A stretch of 64,000 nucleotides of DNA from CAZZEX01 sp964653285 (GCA_964653285.1 CAZZEX010000006.1:1-64000), one strand, 5' to 3'; shown: positions 24,339 through 32,570, numbered from the stretch's first letter. Numbers and translations are program-made. The notes: generated by a model from the letters alone, not told the origin.

Positions 24339-24771
24339 ATGAGCATGTCGTCGCGGGAACGGGTGATGGTCCAGGACTTTGGCATGCGCATTGACGATTG
24401 GCGCCCCTGGCAGTTGGACGACGGCACCCCGGTCCAGATGCCGGGTAACTTCGAGCCGGTGGCCGAGGAGGATGGCAGCCTGTGTCTTTAACCCGATCCA
24501 GACTGAAGCCGCCGGCATGGACCCGGCCAGGCTCAAGGCGGAGTCCGGAGACCGGCTTGTCTTCTGGGGAGGCGGCGTCGAGACTCAGAGGGTGTTGCCT
24601 TCCGGCTCCAGGGACGAAATACGGGCGCAGGTGAAGGAGCGCATCCAGACCTTGGGGCCGGGTGGTGGCTTCGTGTTCGCCACTACCCACAATATCCAGG
24701 AGGACGTCTCGGCCGACAACTTGCTCGCTATGTGCGAAGCCGTGCGTGAGTTTGGACAGTATCCATTATGA
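24339..24771 (+). pseudogene. Decayed UroD/MtaA-family gene with internal deletions
   Basis: An ATG at 24339 starts MSMSSRERVMV, the family N-terminus, but jumps straight to a mid-protein segment (DDWRPWQLDDGTPVQMP) and stops at 24489-24491. In the +1 frame from about 24485 the C-terminal part resumes with FNPIQTEAAGMDPARL, then LVFWGGGVETQRVLPSGS and GGGFVFATTHNIQEDV to 24771. The latter closely matches the C-terminus of the intact gene at 4777-5922. More than half of the original is missing, including the His-x-Cys region, so it cannot be functional. Confidence 0.82.
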
Positions 24772-24779
24772 TAAGCGTA

Positions 24780-24806
24780 TCCCGGTACTTTGACGAAAGT
24801 GCCGGG
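24780..24806 (+). terminator. Hairpin after the pseudogene (weak terminator candidate)
   Basis: CCCGGTACTTT and AAAGTGCCGGG form an 11-bp stem with one mismatch around a GACG loop, followed by TAACTTT. It separates the decayed gene from the E2 gene. The following 24875-24905 has repeated TTGTTCATTG words. The T tract is poor, so termination may be partial. Confidence 0.4.
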
Positions 24807-24943
24807 GTAACTTTGACCTCTATGTCATTATTGCCCCAGGATTGTGAATAACATTCAGAATGTTGAGCCGCTTTTGTTCATTGTTCATTGTCTCATTGTT
24901 CATTGGAACGAAGTTCCCTATGTATCTGGAGTAAGGAGTGACT

Positions 24944-26305
24944 ATGGCTTATGAAGTCGTCGTGCCCCGCCTGGGGCTAACGATGGAAGAGGGACGTATC
25001 GTGGAGTGGTACAAGGAAGATGGTGAAACCGTCGAGGTGGGGGAACCGCTGTTCGCCGTGGAGACCGACAAGGCGATCCTGGACGTGGAAGCGCCGGTCA
25101 ATGGCATCGTCTATCACGTGCCAGACCTCTCCCCGGACCCGCTACCTATCGGAGTCGTGATCGGCTATATCCTCGCGCCTGGCGAGGGAGTGCCGCTGCC
25201 GCAGGCAAGTCCGGCTGCGACATCCACAGCAATCCCGGCTGAAGCAGCCGTATCAACACCTGCCGCTGCATCTGTACAAACTGCCTCTGCCGGCGGCAAG
25301 AAACTGGTCAGCCCGGCTGCCCGCCGGCGGGCAAAGGAATTGGGCATCGACTGGCGCACGATTGAGCATCCAGAGGGCGGACCAATCATGGTGGCGCACG
25401 TGGAAGAGGCCGCCCGGTCGAGGGAGCAGGTGGTCCGAATCCAGGCTTCGCCCGTAGCGCGACGGCTGGCGGAGGCGGCCGGCATTGACCTGGCCGAACT
25501 GGCGGCCCAGAAAAGGAAAAGGCAGCCGGGCGAAAGGATCAAGCGCGAGGATGTGGAGGCGGCTATTGCTGCTTGCGAGGCGGCCGCCGCGCCGCCATCT
25601 CCTGCCCCGGTGGTGGGCGAAGCCATGCCCGTCACTCACATTCGGCGTCTCATCGCCCAGCGCATGGTTGAGAGTACGCACACCACTGCTCCTCTTACCC
25701 TCACCACCGAGGCCGACGCCACCGAATTGGTCGCCCTGCGCGAGCGGCTCAAGGCAACCCTCAGCCCACGAGGCGTGGTTGTGCCTGCCTACACCGATCT
25801 GATCATCAGGCTCACCGCCCTCGCCTTGCAGGAACACCCGCTGCTGAATGCTTACTGGAAGGAGGATGAGATCATCGTCCCGACAGGCATTCACATCGCG
25901 GTGGCGGTTGATACCGAGGCGGGGTTACTGGTTCCGGTCATCCGCGACGTGCTGAGCAAGAGCGTCCAGCAGATCACGGAAGAGGCACGGGCGCTGGCGG
26001 AGAAGGCCAGGGCCCGTCAGTTGGGACCGGATGACCTGCAGGGTGGCACGTTTACCGTCACCAACCTGGGCGTGTACGGCATTGATGCTTTCACGCCGAT
26101 CATCAACCTGCCACAATGTGCCATCCTGGGCGTCGGGCGGATCATCGGCAAGCCAGCAGCGTACAACGACGAAATTGCCCTCCGCCAGATGATGGCACTT
26201 AGCCTAACCTTCGATCACCGCGTAGTGGACGGTGGGCCGGCCGCACGCTTTCTCAAAACGATTCGCGAATACGTAGAGCAACCGTATCTGTGGATGGTTC
26301 GGTGA
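24944..26305 (+). CDS. Dihydrolipoamide acyltransferase (E2) with two E3-binding motifs
   Basis: The 453-residue protein is an E2. The lipoyl domain spans residues 1-80 with the lipoylated Lys43 in VETDKAILDVE. An Ala/Pro linker follows. Two peripheral-subunit-binding motifs appear in tandem: LVSPAARRRAKELGIDW near 120 and QASPVARRLAEAAGIDLAEL near 170, the first looking partial. The acyltransferase core begins with ITHIRRLIAQRMVES and ends with the catalytic FDHRVVDGGPAARFL. AAGGAG five bases before the ATG at 24944 sets the start. It is the only E2 here and no E3 is present, so it may serve either or both E1 pairs. Confidence 0.92.
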   Translation: MAYEVVVPRLGLTMEEGRIVEWYKEDGETVEVGEPLFAVETDKAILDVEAPVNGIVYHVPDLSPDPLPIGVVIGYILAPGEGVPLPQASPAATSTAIPAEAAVSTPAAASVQTASAGGKKLVSPAARRRAKELGIDWRTIEHPEGGPIMVAHVEEAARSREQVVRIQASPVARRLAEAAGIDLAELAAQKRKRQPGERIKREDVEAAIAACEAAAAPPSPAPVVGEAMPVTHIRRLIAQRMVESTHTTAPLTLTTEADATELVALRERLKATLSPRGVVVPAYTDLIIRLTALALQEHPLLNAYWKEDEIIVPTGIHIAVAVDTEAGLLVPVIRDVLSKSVQQITEEARALAEKARARQLGPDDLQGGTFTVTNLGVYGIDAFTPIINLPQCAILGVGRIIGKPAAYNDEIALRQMMALSLTFDHRVVDGGPAARFLKTIREYVEQPYLWMVR

Positions 26306-26353
26306 GGGCCGGCTTCGGTCTGGATGGCAAAGGCCAGTGGATAACGCGCACCT

Positions 26354-26388
26354 ACTCTCCGACGATGCCCAGGAGCACGTCGGGGGGG
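26354..26388. terminator. Convergent intergenic hairpin candidate
   Basis: CTCTCCGACG and CGTCGGGGGGGAG can pair imperfectly between the convergent E2 and DUF2905 genes. It lacks a clear T tract on either strand, so it is only a tentative bidirectional terminator. Confidence 0.3.
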
Positions 26389-26399
26389 AGTGCCTGTTT

Positions 26400-26633
26400 C
26401 TAGCGGTTGATGGTTCGCGCGATGATGTTCAGCAGGATCGTCAGCAGAATACTGAGGATGATCGAACTGGCCAACGGGATCAGGCAGGTGAAGCCCGGCC
26501 TCTCGATGTGGATGTCTCCCGGCAGGTGGCCCAGGAAGGGCGTCTTTGAGACCAGCCACAGCAATCCGCCCAGTAGAACCAGCGCGCCGCCTATGCCCAT
26601 CAGCAACTTGCCTGCCGTCTCTAGCCCACTCAT
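26400..26633 (-). CDS. DUF2905 family small membrane protein
   Basis: The 77-residue protein has two hydrophobic helices (KLLMGIGGALVLLGGLLWLV and a C-terminal ILSILLTILLNIIA) separated by the loop HLPGDIHIERPGFTCLIPLAS, which is the conserved DUF2905 signature. Function is unknown; in many genomes it neighbours ruvB, as here (26707). GGAGG 5 bases before the ATG at 26633 favours it over the ATG at 26645. It probably is cotranscribed with ruvB. Confidence 0.85.
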   Translation of the reverse strand: MSGLETAGKLLMGIGGALVLLGGLLWLVSKTPFLGHLPGDIHIERPGFTCLIPLASSIILSILLTILLNIIARTINR

Positions 26634-26706
26634 GGCGACCTCCATTTACACATCCAGACACCCATACTCCCACACTCCCGCACCTCCACACCCCAATAAT
26701 TCGTCG

Positions 26707-27729
26707 TCACAGCAACGTTGGCTGCTCCAGTCGTCCGTAGGGCAGGCCCAGGTGCTCGTAAGCCCATGCCGTCGCGACTCGCCCTCGGGGCGTGCGGTCC
26801 AGGAAGCCCAGTTGCAGCAAGTATGGCTCGACCACGTCCATGATCGTGTCGGGCTCCTCGCTCACGGCGGCCGCGACGGTATCCAGCCCCACGGGCCCGC
26901 CGTCGAACTTCTCGATGAGGGTGCGCAGCACGCGCCGGTCCAGGTTGTCCAGTCCACGCTCGTCCACGTCCAGCAGCTCCAGGGCCTGGCGGGCCACCTC
27001 GGCAGTGATGCGCCCGTCGGCGCGTACCTGGGCAAAGTCACGCACACGCCTGAGCAGCCGTAACGCCACCCGGGGTGTCCCCCGACCGCGCCGGGCGATT
27101 TCCGCTGCCCCTGCATCCTCTGTCTCCACCTTCAGCGCCCACGCGGCGCGGCGCACGATGGCCTCCAGTGCCTCTTGGTCGTAGAAGTCCACACGAAAGA
27201 TGGCGCCGAAGCGGGTCCGCAGCGGGGCGGTCAACAGTGCCAGGCGGGTGGTAGCCCCTACGATGGTGAAGTGCGGCAGTTTGAGCCGAATGGAGCGGGC
27301 GCTGGGTCCCTTGCCGATGACGAAATCGAGCGCGAAGTCCTCCATCGCCGGGTAGAGGATCTCCTCGACGGCGCGGCCCAGACGGTGTACTTCGTCAATG
27401 AACAGCACCTCTTTCTCGCGCAGGTTGCTCAGGATAGCGGCCAGGTCGCCAGCCCGTTCGATGGCCGGGCCGGAGGTGACCCGGATGGGCATGTCCATCT
27501 CGTTAGCGGTAATGTGGGCCAGAGTGGTTTTCCCCAGGCCCGGTGGCCCGTACAGCAGCACGTGGTCGAGCGCTTCGTTGCGCTGCTTGGCTGCTTTGAT
27601 CAGGATGGCGAGGTTCTCCCGCACCCGGTCCTGCCCGATCAGATCGGCCAGGCGCTGGGGGCGCAGTGCCCGGTCGAGCACGGTTTCATCTTCTACCTGG
27701 GGCTGAGGTGAAATGATGCGCTTGTGCAT
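26707..27729 (-). CDS. ruvB: Holliday junction branch migration ATPase RuvB
   Basis: The 340-residue protein is a full-length RuvB: N-terminal RPQRLADLIGQDRVRENL, Walker A GPPGLGKTTLAHITANEM near residue 63, Walker B and sensor region DEVHRLGRAVEEILYPAMED near 120, FTIVGATTRLALLTAPLR with the arginine finger region, and the C-terminal winged helix with DTVAAAVSEEPDTIMDVVEP. RuvB hexamers drive branch migration with RuvA and RuvC, neither of which is in the window. Its promoter overlaps the divergent upp promoter. Confidence 0.97.
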   Translation of the reverse strand: MHKRIISPQPQVEDETVLDRALRPQRLADLIGQDRVRENLAILIKAAKQRNEALDHVLLYGPPGLGKTTLAHITANEMDMPIRVTSGPAIERAGDLAAILSNLREKEVLFIDEVHRLGRAVEEILYPAMEDFALDFVIGKGPSARSIRLKLPHFTIVGATTRLALLTAPLRTRFGAIFRVDFYDQEALEAIVRRAAWALKVETEDAGAAEIARRGRGTPRVALRLLRRVRDFAQVRADGRITAEVARQALELLDVDERGLDNLDRRVLRTLIEKFDGGPVGLDTVAAAVSEEPDTIMDVVEPYLLQLGFLDRTPRGRVATAWAYEHLGLPYGRLEQPTLL

Positions 27730-27740
27730 TTCAGAAATGG

Positions 27741-27768
27741 ATTATACAGTGAAACGACGCTTTGACAA
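27741..27768 (-). promoter_or_regulatory. ruvB promoter overlapping the upp promoter
   Basis: On the minus strand TTGTCA (27768-27763) is followed after 16 bases by TATAAT (27746-27741). Its -35 hexamer shares five bases with the -35 of the plus-strand upp promoter, so polymerase cannot occupy both at once. Confidence 0.7.
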
Positions 27769-27790
27769 GCGGTAGGCTTGGGGGTACAAT
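27762..27790 (+). promoter_or_regulatory. upp promoter
   Basis: TTGACA (27762-27767) is followed after 17 bases by TACAAT (27785-27790), with a predicted start near 27797. The leader to upp consists of stuttering repeats built from CAAGTCCACAGG-like words (27795-27840). Confidence 0.75.
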
Positions 27791-27851
27791 TTAGATCTCA
27801 AGTCTCAAATCCCAAGTCCACAGGTCCCAAGTCCACAGGAGGTGAACCGTG

Positions 27852-28478
27852 ATGTCACAGGTGCACATTTCGACCCATCCGCTGGTGCAGCACAAACTGG
27901 CTCTGCTGCGTGATCGCCGCACTGACCCCAAGATGTTTCGCGAACTGCTGCGGGAGATAGCCGTCCTGATCGCCTACGAAGCCACAGACGATCTGGCCAC
28001 GGAAGAGGTGACGGTGATGACGCCGATGGGACAGGCCAGCGGCCGCCGGCTGCGGGAGCGGGTTGGGCTCGTCCCTATCCTGCGCGCTGGGCTGGGGATG
28101 GTGGAGGGATTCTGGAACATGATGCCCAACATCGAGGTGTGGCACATCGGTCTCTTCCGCGACGAGCAGACGCTGGAGCCGGTCGAGTATTACAACCGCC
28201 TGCCGGTCAGCCCAACCGTAGACGTCTGCCTGGTTCTCGACCCTATGCTCGCTACAGGTGGATCGGCGGTGGCGGCGGTGGATATTCTTAAGAACTGGGG
28301 AGCCAAGCGCATCAAGTTCGCGGGTGTCATCGCGGCCCCTGAGGGTGTGCAACACCTCACCACAGCCCATCTCGACGTGCCACTGTACCTTGCTGCCGTA
28401 GACGAGCGGCTGAACGATGTGGGATACATCGTGCCGGGCCTGGGAGACGCGGGGGACCGGCTGTTCGGCACGGGGTAG
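27852..28478 (+). CDS. upp: Uracil phosphoribosyltransferase
   Basis: The 208-residue protein converts uracil and PRPP to UMP in pyrimidine salvage. Family motifs are HPLVQHKLALLRD at the start, GLVPILRAGLGMVEGFW near residue 72, and the PRPP-binding DPMLATGGSAVAAVDIL near 130, with the uracil-binding YIVPGLGDAGDRLFGT at the C-terminus. GGAGG lies 9 bases before the ATG at 27852 and 6 before an in-frame GTG at 27849, so either could be used. It has its own promoter and stands alone. Confidence 0.96.
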   Translation: MSQVHISTHPLVQHKLALLRDRRTDPKMFRELLREIAVLIAYEATDDLATEEVTVMTPMGQASGRRLRERVGLVPILRAGLGMVEGFWNMMPNIEVWHIGLFRDEQTLEPVEYYNRLPVSPTVDVCLVLDPMLATGGSAVAAVDILKNWGAKRIKFAGVIAAPEGVQHLTTAHLDVPLYLAAVDERLNDVGYIVPGLGDAGDRLFGTG

Positions 28479-28532
28479 TCAACGGATGGGGCAAGCAACT
28501 GGCATGATCCACTCTCAGCCGTTTATCCGTTG

Positions 28533-28580
28533 CTAATCCATTGACCCGTTGGTGATCCGTTGACCCGCTGGTGATCCGTT
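28533..28580 (+). repeat. 18-19 bp tandem repeat upstream of the WecA-type gene
   Basis: GTTGACCC-G(T/C)TGGTGATCC is repeated just over two times, with partial words CCATTGACC and CCGTTGACAC at the edges and similar ATCCGTTG words from 28520. It lies between upp and the next gene and may provide the TTG start of that gene. Confidence 0.7.
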
Positions 28581-29625
28581 GACACATTTGCCACACTACT
28601 TACTCACCTTCATCATCTCACTCGTCCTGGCGACACTGCTCACCCCCCTCGCCGGTCGCCTGGGGCGCCGGTTGGGCATCGTGGACCGGCCGGGGGGGCG
28701 CCGAAGGCACAAGGGCGAGGTGTCCCGTCTGGGTGGCGTGGCGGTGTTCCTGGCGTTCGTAGCCGCTATCGGGGTTGCGGCGTGGTGCGGGGTTCTCACC
28801 GTGGGCTACAACGACGATGATTTCACTCGGTTGAATGGTCTTCTGCTTGGCGGGTTGATCGCTTTTCTCTTTTGGTTGCTTGATGATCGCTTCGATCTTC
28901 CGCCGGGACCTCAGTTTGCTTGTCAGTTCGCCCTCTCGCTGGTCGCCGTCGCCACGTTGCTCTGGCTCGAATGCTTCACCTTGCCTTTCTTCGGGTACGT
29001 GCAATTGGAGGCCTACCCCTGGGGCCCCTGGGTCTACGTCCCGTTGACGGTTCTCTGGGTGATGGGGATGATGAACACGGTCAACTGGCTCGATGGGCTC
29101 GGCGGGCTGGCCGCTGGGGTGGGTGCGATTCTTTGCCTGGTGCTGGCGATTCACATGCACCGCGTAGGGCAACCCAGCGTGGCACTACTGCCGCTGGCGC
29201 TCCTCGGCGCGCTGCTGGGCTTTCTGCCCTACAATATTGCCCCCTCACGGGTCTTTCTGGGGAGTGCGGGGGCGTTTTTTCTGGGCTACGCCCTGGCCTG
29301 CCTGGGCCTCATCGCCGGCGGGCGGGTGGCCACCGTGCTGCTGGTGATGGGGCTGCCCATTGTGGACGTGGCCTGGCAGATCCTCGACCGGCTGCGCCAT
29401 CGCCATTCCCCTGGCCAGGCCGACCGGGGCCACCTCCACTTCCGCCTGCTCGACCTGGGGTTATCGGAGCGGACCATCGTACTTCTCTACTGGGGCTTCT
29501 GCGCGCTGTTCGGCGTGCTGGCGTTGGTCATTTCCCGCCGCTTCTACAAACTGCTGGCGCTGGTGGGCATCGGCGTGGTGGTGATGTTGGTATTGGCTCG
29601 CCTGTCTCGCGAACGCGAGGTGTGA
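28579..29625 (+). CDS. Polyprenyl-phosphate sugar-1-phosphate transferase (WecA/TagO/MraY-like)
   Basis: The 348-residue polytopic protein has about ten hydrophobic segments and the family motifs RRRHKGEVSRLGGVAVFLAF near residue 42, WLLDDRFDLPPGPQF near 95, MNTVNWLDGLGGLAAGVG near 155 with the catalytic Asp, and LDRLRHRHSPGQADRGHLHF near 270. It transfers a sugar phosphate, usually GlcNAc-1-P, to undecaprenyl phosphate on the inner membrane face, starting cell-wall polymer or glycan synthesis. The predicted TTG start sits inside a tandem repeat without a clear Shine-Dalgarno, so the start is uncertain. Confidence 0.88.
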   Translation: MTHLPHYLLTFIISLVLATLLTPLAGRLGRRLGIVDRPGGRRRHKGEVSRLGGVAVFLAFVAAIGVAAWCGVLTVGYNDDDFTRLNGLLLGGLIAFLFWLLDDRFDLPPGPQFACQFALSLVAVATLLWLECFTLPFFGYVQLEAYPWGPWVYVPLTVLWVMGMMNTVNWLDGLGGLAAGVGAILCLVLAIHMHRVGQPSVALLPLALLGALLGFLPYNIAPSRVFLGSAGAFFLGYALACLGLIAGGRVATVLLVMGLPIVDVAWQILDRLRHRHSPGQADRGHLHFRLLDLGLSERTIVLLYWGFCALFGVLALVISRRFYKLLALVGIGVVVMLVLARLSREREV

Positions 29626-29668
29626 CGTGTAGTCACGTCTTATATTTCACGTTTCACGCTTCATGTCC

Positions 29669-30421
29669 TCAGTACTCCACCCGCACGCCCTTCACTCGCT
29701 CCAACAGTCTCTCCCCCAACGCAATCAGCAAGACGAACGGCAGGTCCACCGCTATCGTGAGAGCGCACATCGTCGCCAGCCAGCGCGGTGCTATGGTGAG
29801 AGGCTCGGCCAGACTGCCGACAACCGCTGGCCCAAGCCCCACCGCCCAGATCAACACGCCGATCAGGAACACGAAGAGAATCACCGGTGCCCATGACTGC
29901 CGGTCGGCCCGGCTGGGCAGCATCGTGTTGCTCACGGCGAAGATCACGTAGGCCCAGATCCAGGCGTCAGGCGCTTTCAGCATTCCCAGCAGCCCTGCCA
30001 TCAGGTTGGCTCGATCCCCGGCGACGAACGCTGCCCCAACCGTGCCGATGCCGAAGACCCAGTACCCGATCAGCAGAATGACGGCGCTCCCTGCTAATAG
30101 CGGGGCCAGCCCAATCAGGCTGGCCCGCACGGCGTCAGTCCTCTCGACCGGGACGAAACCTAACTGGACGCGCTGTCCTGCCCGTTTAGGCCGGATGGAG
30201 ATGCGGCCCACTCGTACCCTCAGGAGTATTGCGGCGAACGCATGACTTAACTCGTGGAGGAGGATGCCTGGCAGGAGTGGCATCGCGTACAGTACTACCG
30301 TGACATCGGGGTCGCCCGTGAGCAGCAGCATGGTTCCCTGCAGGTGGCGGTGAATCCAGCGCTCGACCAGCAGCAGGAGCACAAGCGTCACCGCCAGCCA
30401 GGTGAGAGATGACCAGTTCAT
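29669..30421 (-). CDS. M50-type (site-2-protease-like) membrane metalloprotease
   Basis: The 250-residue protein has five or six membrane segments and a zinc motif in LLHELSHAFAAILLRVRVG near residue 55 (HExxH in HELSH). A cytoplasmic loop with RAGQRVQLGFVPVERTD follows, then several hydrophobic helices. M50 proteases cleave substrates within the membrane; a second Asp ligand (normally NxxPxxxLDG) is not obvious, so activity is uncertain. The ATG at 30421 begins MNWSSLTWLAVTLV; the upstream extension to 30496 would be read from a repeat hairpin and is rejected. It is downstream of tpiA in the same direction. Confidence 0.72.
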   Translation of the reverse strand: MNWSSLTWLAVTLVLLLLVERWIHRHLQGTMLLLTGDPDVTVVLYAMPLLPGILLHELSHAFAAILLRVRVGRISIRPKRAGQRVQLGFVPVERTDAVRASLIGLAPLLAGSAVILLIGYWVFGIGTVGAAFVAGDRANLMAGLLGMLKAPDAWIWAYVIFAVSNTMLPSRADRQSWAPVILFVFLIGVLIWAVGLGPAVVGSLAEPLTIAPRWLATMCALTIAVDLPFVLLIALGERLLERVKGVRVEY

Positions 30422-30430
30422 TGGAGGAAG

Positions 30431-30503
30431 GAGTAGACGAGGAATGGGTAAATGAGTAGATGAGGCTCCGCTTTCCTCATCTACTCGTCTACTCATTTAC
30501 TTC
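30431..30503. repeat. Inverted stutter repeat between tpiA and the M50 gene
   Basis: GAGTAGATGAGG (30454-30465) is perfectly complementary to 30475-30486 with a 9-base loop. Further GAGTAGACGAG and TAAATGAG words extend both arms. A similar element lies at 32502-32563 upstream of pgk. It may act as a hairpin in the mRNA. Confidence 0.7.
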
Positions 30504-31267
30504 CTCTTATATGCCAGCCCGTTCCGCACAATTGCCGCAAAGTCGGCTGCTCGCAGGCTGGCCCCGCCCACCAGCGCGCCGTCAATCTCCGGCTGGGCCA
30601 TAAACTCGGCGGTGTTGCCGGGCTTGACGCTGCCGCCGTACTGGATGCGGATTGCCTGCGCCAGATCATCGCCGTACATCTCGCCCAGCGTCCCGCGTAC
30701 CGTGCCCCCGATGATATCGTTGGCTCCCTCGCCGGTGGCCGGTACCCCCGTGCCGATGGCCCAGATTGGCTCGTAGGCCATAGTCACGGTGCGAGCCTGC
30801 TCCGGCGTGAGGCCTGCGAAGGCGGCGCGCACCTGCCCGCCGACGAACTCCTCCGTCTCGCCAGCCTGATTTTGCTGGAGGTTCTCCCCCACGCAGACGA
30901 TGGGCTTGAGCCCGTGGGCCAGCGCTGCGTATAGCTTCCTGTTGACCATCTCGTCGGTCTCGCCGAAGAGGGTGCGGCGCTCCGAGTGGCCAATGATGAC
31001 GTAGTCGCACAGACCCTGCAACATCAGTGGGCTGACCGCGCCGGTGAAGGCCCCCTGCTCCTCCCAGTGCATATTCTGCGCGCCCAGGCCGATGGCCGAC
31101 CCGGCCAGGGCCTCGCGCACGGCGGCCAACGCGGGGAAGGGCGGGCAGACGGCTACGTCGCAGCCGGCGATACCTTCCAGCGCGGCCCGTAGTTCCTGCG
31201 CCAGCGCGACAGCCTCCTTGATGGTCTTGTGCATCTTCCAGTTGCCGGCGATGAATGGTTTACGCAT
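30497..31267 (-). CDS. tpiA: Triosephosphate isomerase
   Basis: The 256-residue protein interconverts dihydroxyacetone phosphate and glyceraldehyde 3-phosphate. The catalytic residues are visible: Lys in AGNWKMHKTIKEA near residue 12, His in IIGHSERRTLFGE near 95, and Glu in AYEPIWAIGTG near 170; the phosphate loop is IQYGGSVKPGN and VGGASL. AAGGAGACACA precedes the ATG. It follows pgk and gap in the same direction, forming a lower-glycolysis block. Confidence 0.97.
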   Translation of the reverse strand: MRKPFIAGNWKMHKTIKEAVALAQELRAALEGIAGCDVAVCPPFPALAAVREALAGSAIGLGAQNMHWEEQGAFTGAVSPLMLQGLCDYVIIGHSERRTLFGETDEMVNRKLYAALAHGLKPIVCVGENLQQNQAGETEEFVGGQVRAAFAGLTPEQARTVTMAYEPIWAIGTGVPATGEGANDIIGGTVRGTLGEMYGDDLAQAIRIQYGGSVKPGNTAEFMAQPEIDGALVGGASLRAADFAAIVRNGLAYKRK

Positions 31268-31304
31268 TGTGTCTCCTTCGCTCTGCTATTGACAAACCGC
31301 CTAC

Positions 31305-32477
31305 CTACCGCTCCTCCAGCGCCGCCACGCAGGGCAGGACTTTGCCCTCCAGGAACTCGAGACTGGCCCCGCCCCCGGTGGAGACGTGGGTCATCCGGTC
31401 TGCCAATCCGGCCTGGCGCACCGCTGCCGCCGAGTCGCCGCCGCCGATGATCGTAACTGCATCCACATCGGCGAGCAACTGCGCCACGGCGAAGGTGCCC
31501 TGCGCGAAGTTGGGCATCTCGAACACGCCCAGCGGCCCGTTCCAGACCACCGTCTTGGCCCCGCCTAACGCCGACTCGAACGTGGATATCGTCTTGGGGC
31601 CGATGTCGAGGATGCGCCAGCCAGCAGTGACTTCGTTAGGGGCCACGACCCGCGTGCGGGCGTCGTTGTCGAAACCGTCGGCGATAACCACGTCCACCGG
31701 CAGCACCAGTGTGCCCCCGGCCTGCTTGAGCAGCGACTTAGCCGTCTCCACGGCCTCATCTTCGACCAGCGAATCGCCCATCTCGAAGCCCATTGCTTTG
31801 AAGAAGATGTTCGCCATTCCGCCGCCGATGAGCAGCCGGTCGCACTTTGCCAGCAGGTTCTCAATGACGCCGATTTTGTCGGAGATTTTGGCCCCGCCCA
31901 CGATGGCGATGTAGGGATGCTCGGGGTTCTCGGTCGCCCGCCCCAGGAACTCCAGTTCCTTCTCCATCAGGAAACCCGCCACGGCCGGCAGGTAGTGCGT
32001 CACCCCCTCGGTGGAGGCGTGGGCACGGTGTGCCGACCCGAAGGCGTCGTTGACGTAAATCTCGGCCAGTGCAGCCAGTTGTTGGGCGAACTCGGCGTCG
32101 TTGGCCCTTTCCTCCGGATGGAAGCGGGTGTTCTCCAGCAGGATGACTTCGCCTGGCTGCATGGCTTTTGCGGCTGCCTCGACCTCCGGCCCAACGCAAT
32201 CGTCGAGTTTCTTCACCGGGCGGCCCAGCAGTTCCGCCAGCCGCGTTGCCACCGGGTCCATCCTTAATTCGGACACGACCTTCCCTTTGGGCCGGCCCAG
32301 GTGCGAGCACAGGATCAGTGCTGCGTCTTGCTTCAGCAGGTAGTTGATTGTGGGAAGTGCCGCCCGGATGCGGGTATCGTCTGCCACAGCCCCTTCTTTG
32401 AGTGGCACGTTAAAGTCCACGCGCACCAACACGCGCTTGCCGCGCACGTCCACGTCACGGATGGTTTTTTTGTTCAT
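31305..32477 (-). CDS. pgk: Phosphoglycerate kinase
   Basis: The 390-residue protein transfers phosphate between 1,3-bisphosphoglycerate and ADP. Signatures are KRVLVRVDFNVPLKEG near residue 13, LCSHLGRPKGKV near 55, LLENTRFHPEE near 115, VNDAFGSAHRAHAST near 155, and the ATP site with NGPLGVFEMPNFAQGT and TIIGGGDSAAAV. AAGGAG lies 5 bases before the ATG at 32477, which is preferred to an adjacent GTG at 32480. It lies between gap and tpiA. Confidence 0.97.
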   Translation of the reverse strand: MNKKTIRDVDVRGKRVLVRVDFNVPLKEGAVADDTRIRAALPTINYLLKQDAALILCSHLGRPKGKVVSELRMDPVATRLAELLGRPVKKLDDCVGPEVEAAAKAMQPGEVILLENTRFHPEERANDAEFAQQLAALAEIYVNDAFGSAHRAHASTEGVTHYLPAVAGFLMEKELEFLGRATENPEHPYIAIVGGAKISDKIGVIENLLAKCDRLLIGGGMANIFFKAMGFEMGDSLVEDEAVETAKSLLKQAGGTLVLPVDVVIADGFDNDARTRVVAPNEVTAGWRILDIGPKTISTFESALGGAKTVVWNGPLGVFEMPNFAQGTFAVAQLLADVDAVTIIGGGDSAAAVRQAGLADRMTHVSTGGGASLEFLEGKVLPCVAALEER

Positions 32478-32501
32478 CACGTCTCCTTGTCAGGAAGGAG
32501 G

Positions 32502-32563
32502 CGAGTAGATGAGGAATGAGCAGATGAGGACGGTCCTCATCTACTCATCTACTCGTTTACTCC
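32502..32563. repeat. Inverted stutter repeat between gap and pgk
   Basis: GATGAGGAC (32523-32531) pairs with GTCCTCATC (32533-32541), flanked by GAGTAGATGAGG and CTCATCTACTCG words on the two sides. It is closely related to the repeat at 30431-30503, so the same spacer type separates two successive junctions in this operon. Confidence 0.7.
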
Positions 32564-32570
32564 CTACTTG

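Noticed and set aside
29669..30496. Longer start of the M50-type protease
   Set aside because: The extra 25 residues are encoded by the inverted stutter repeat 30431-30503 and look artificial.
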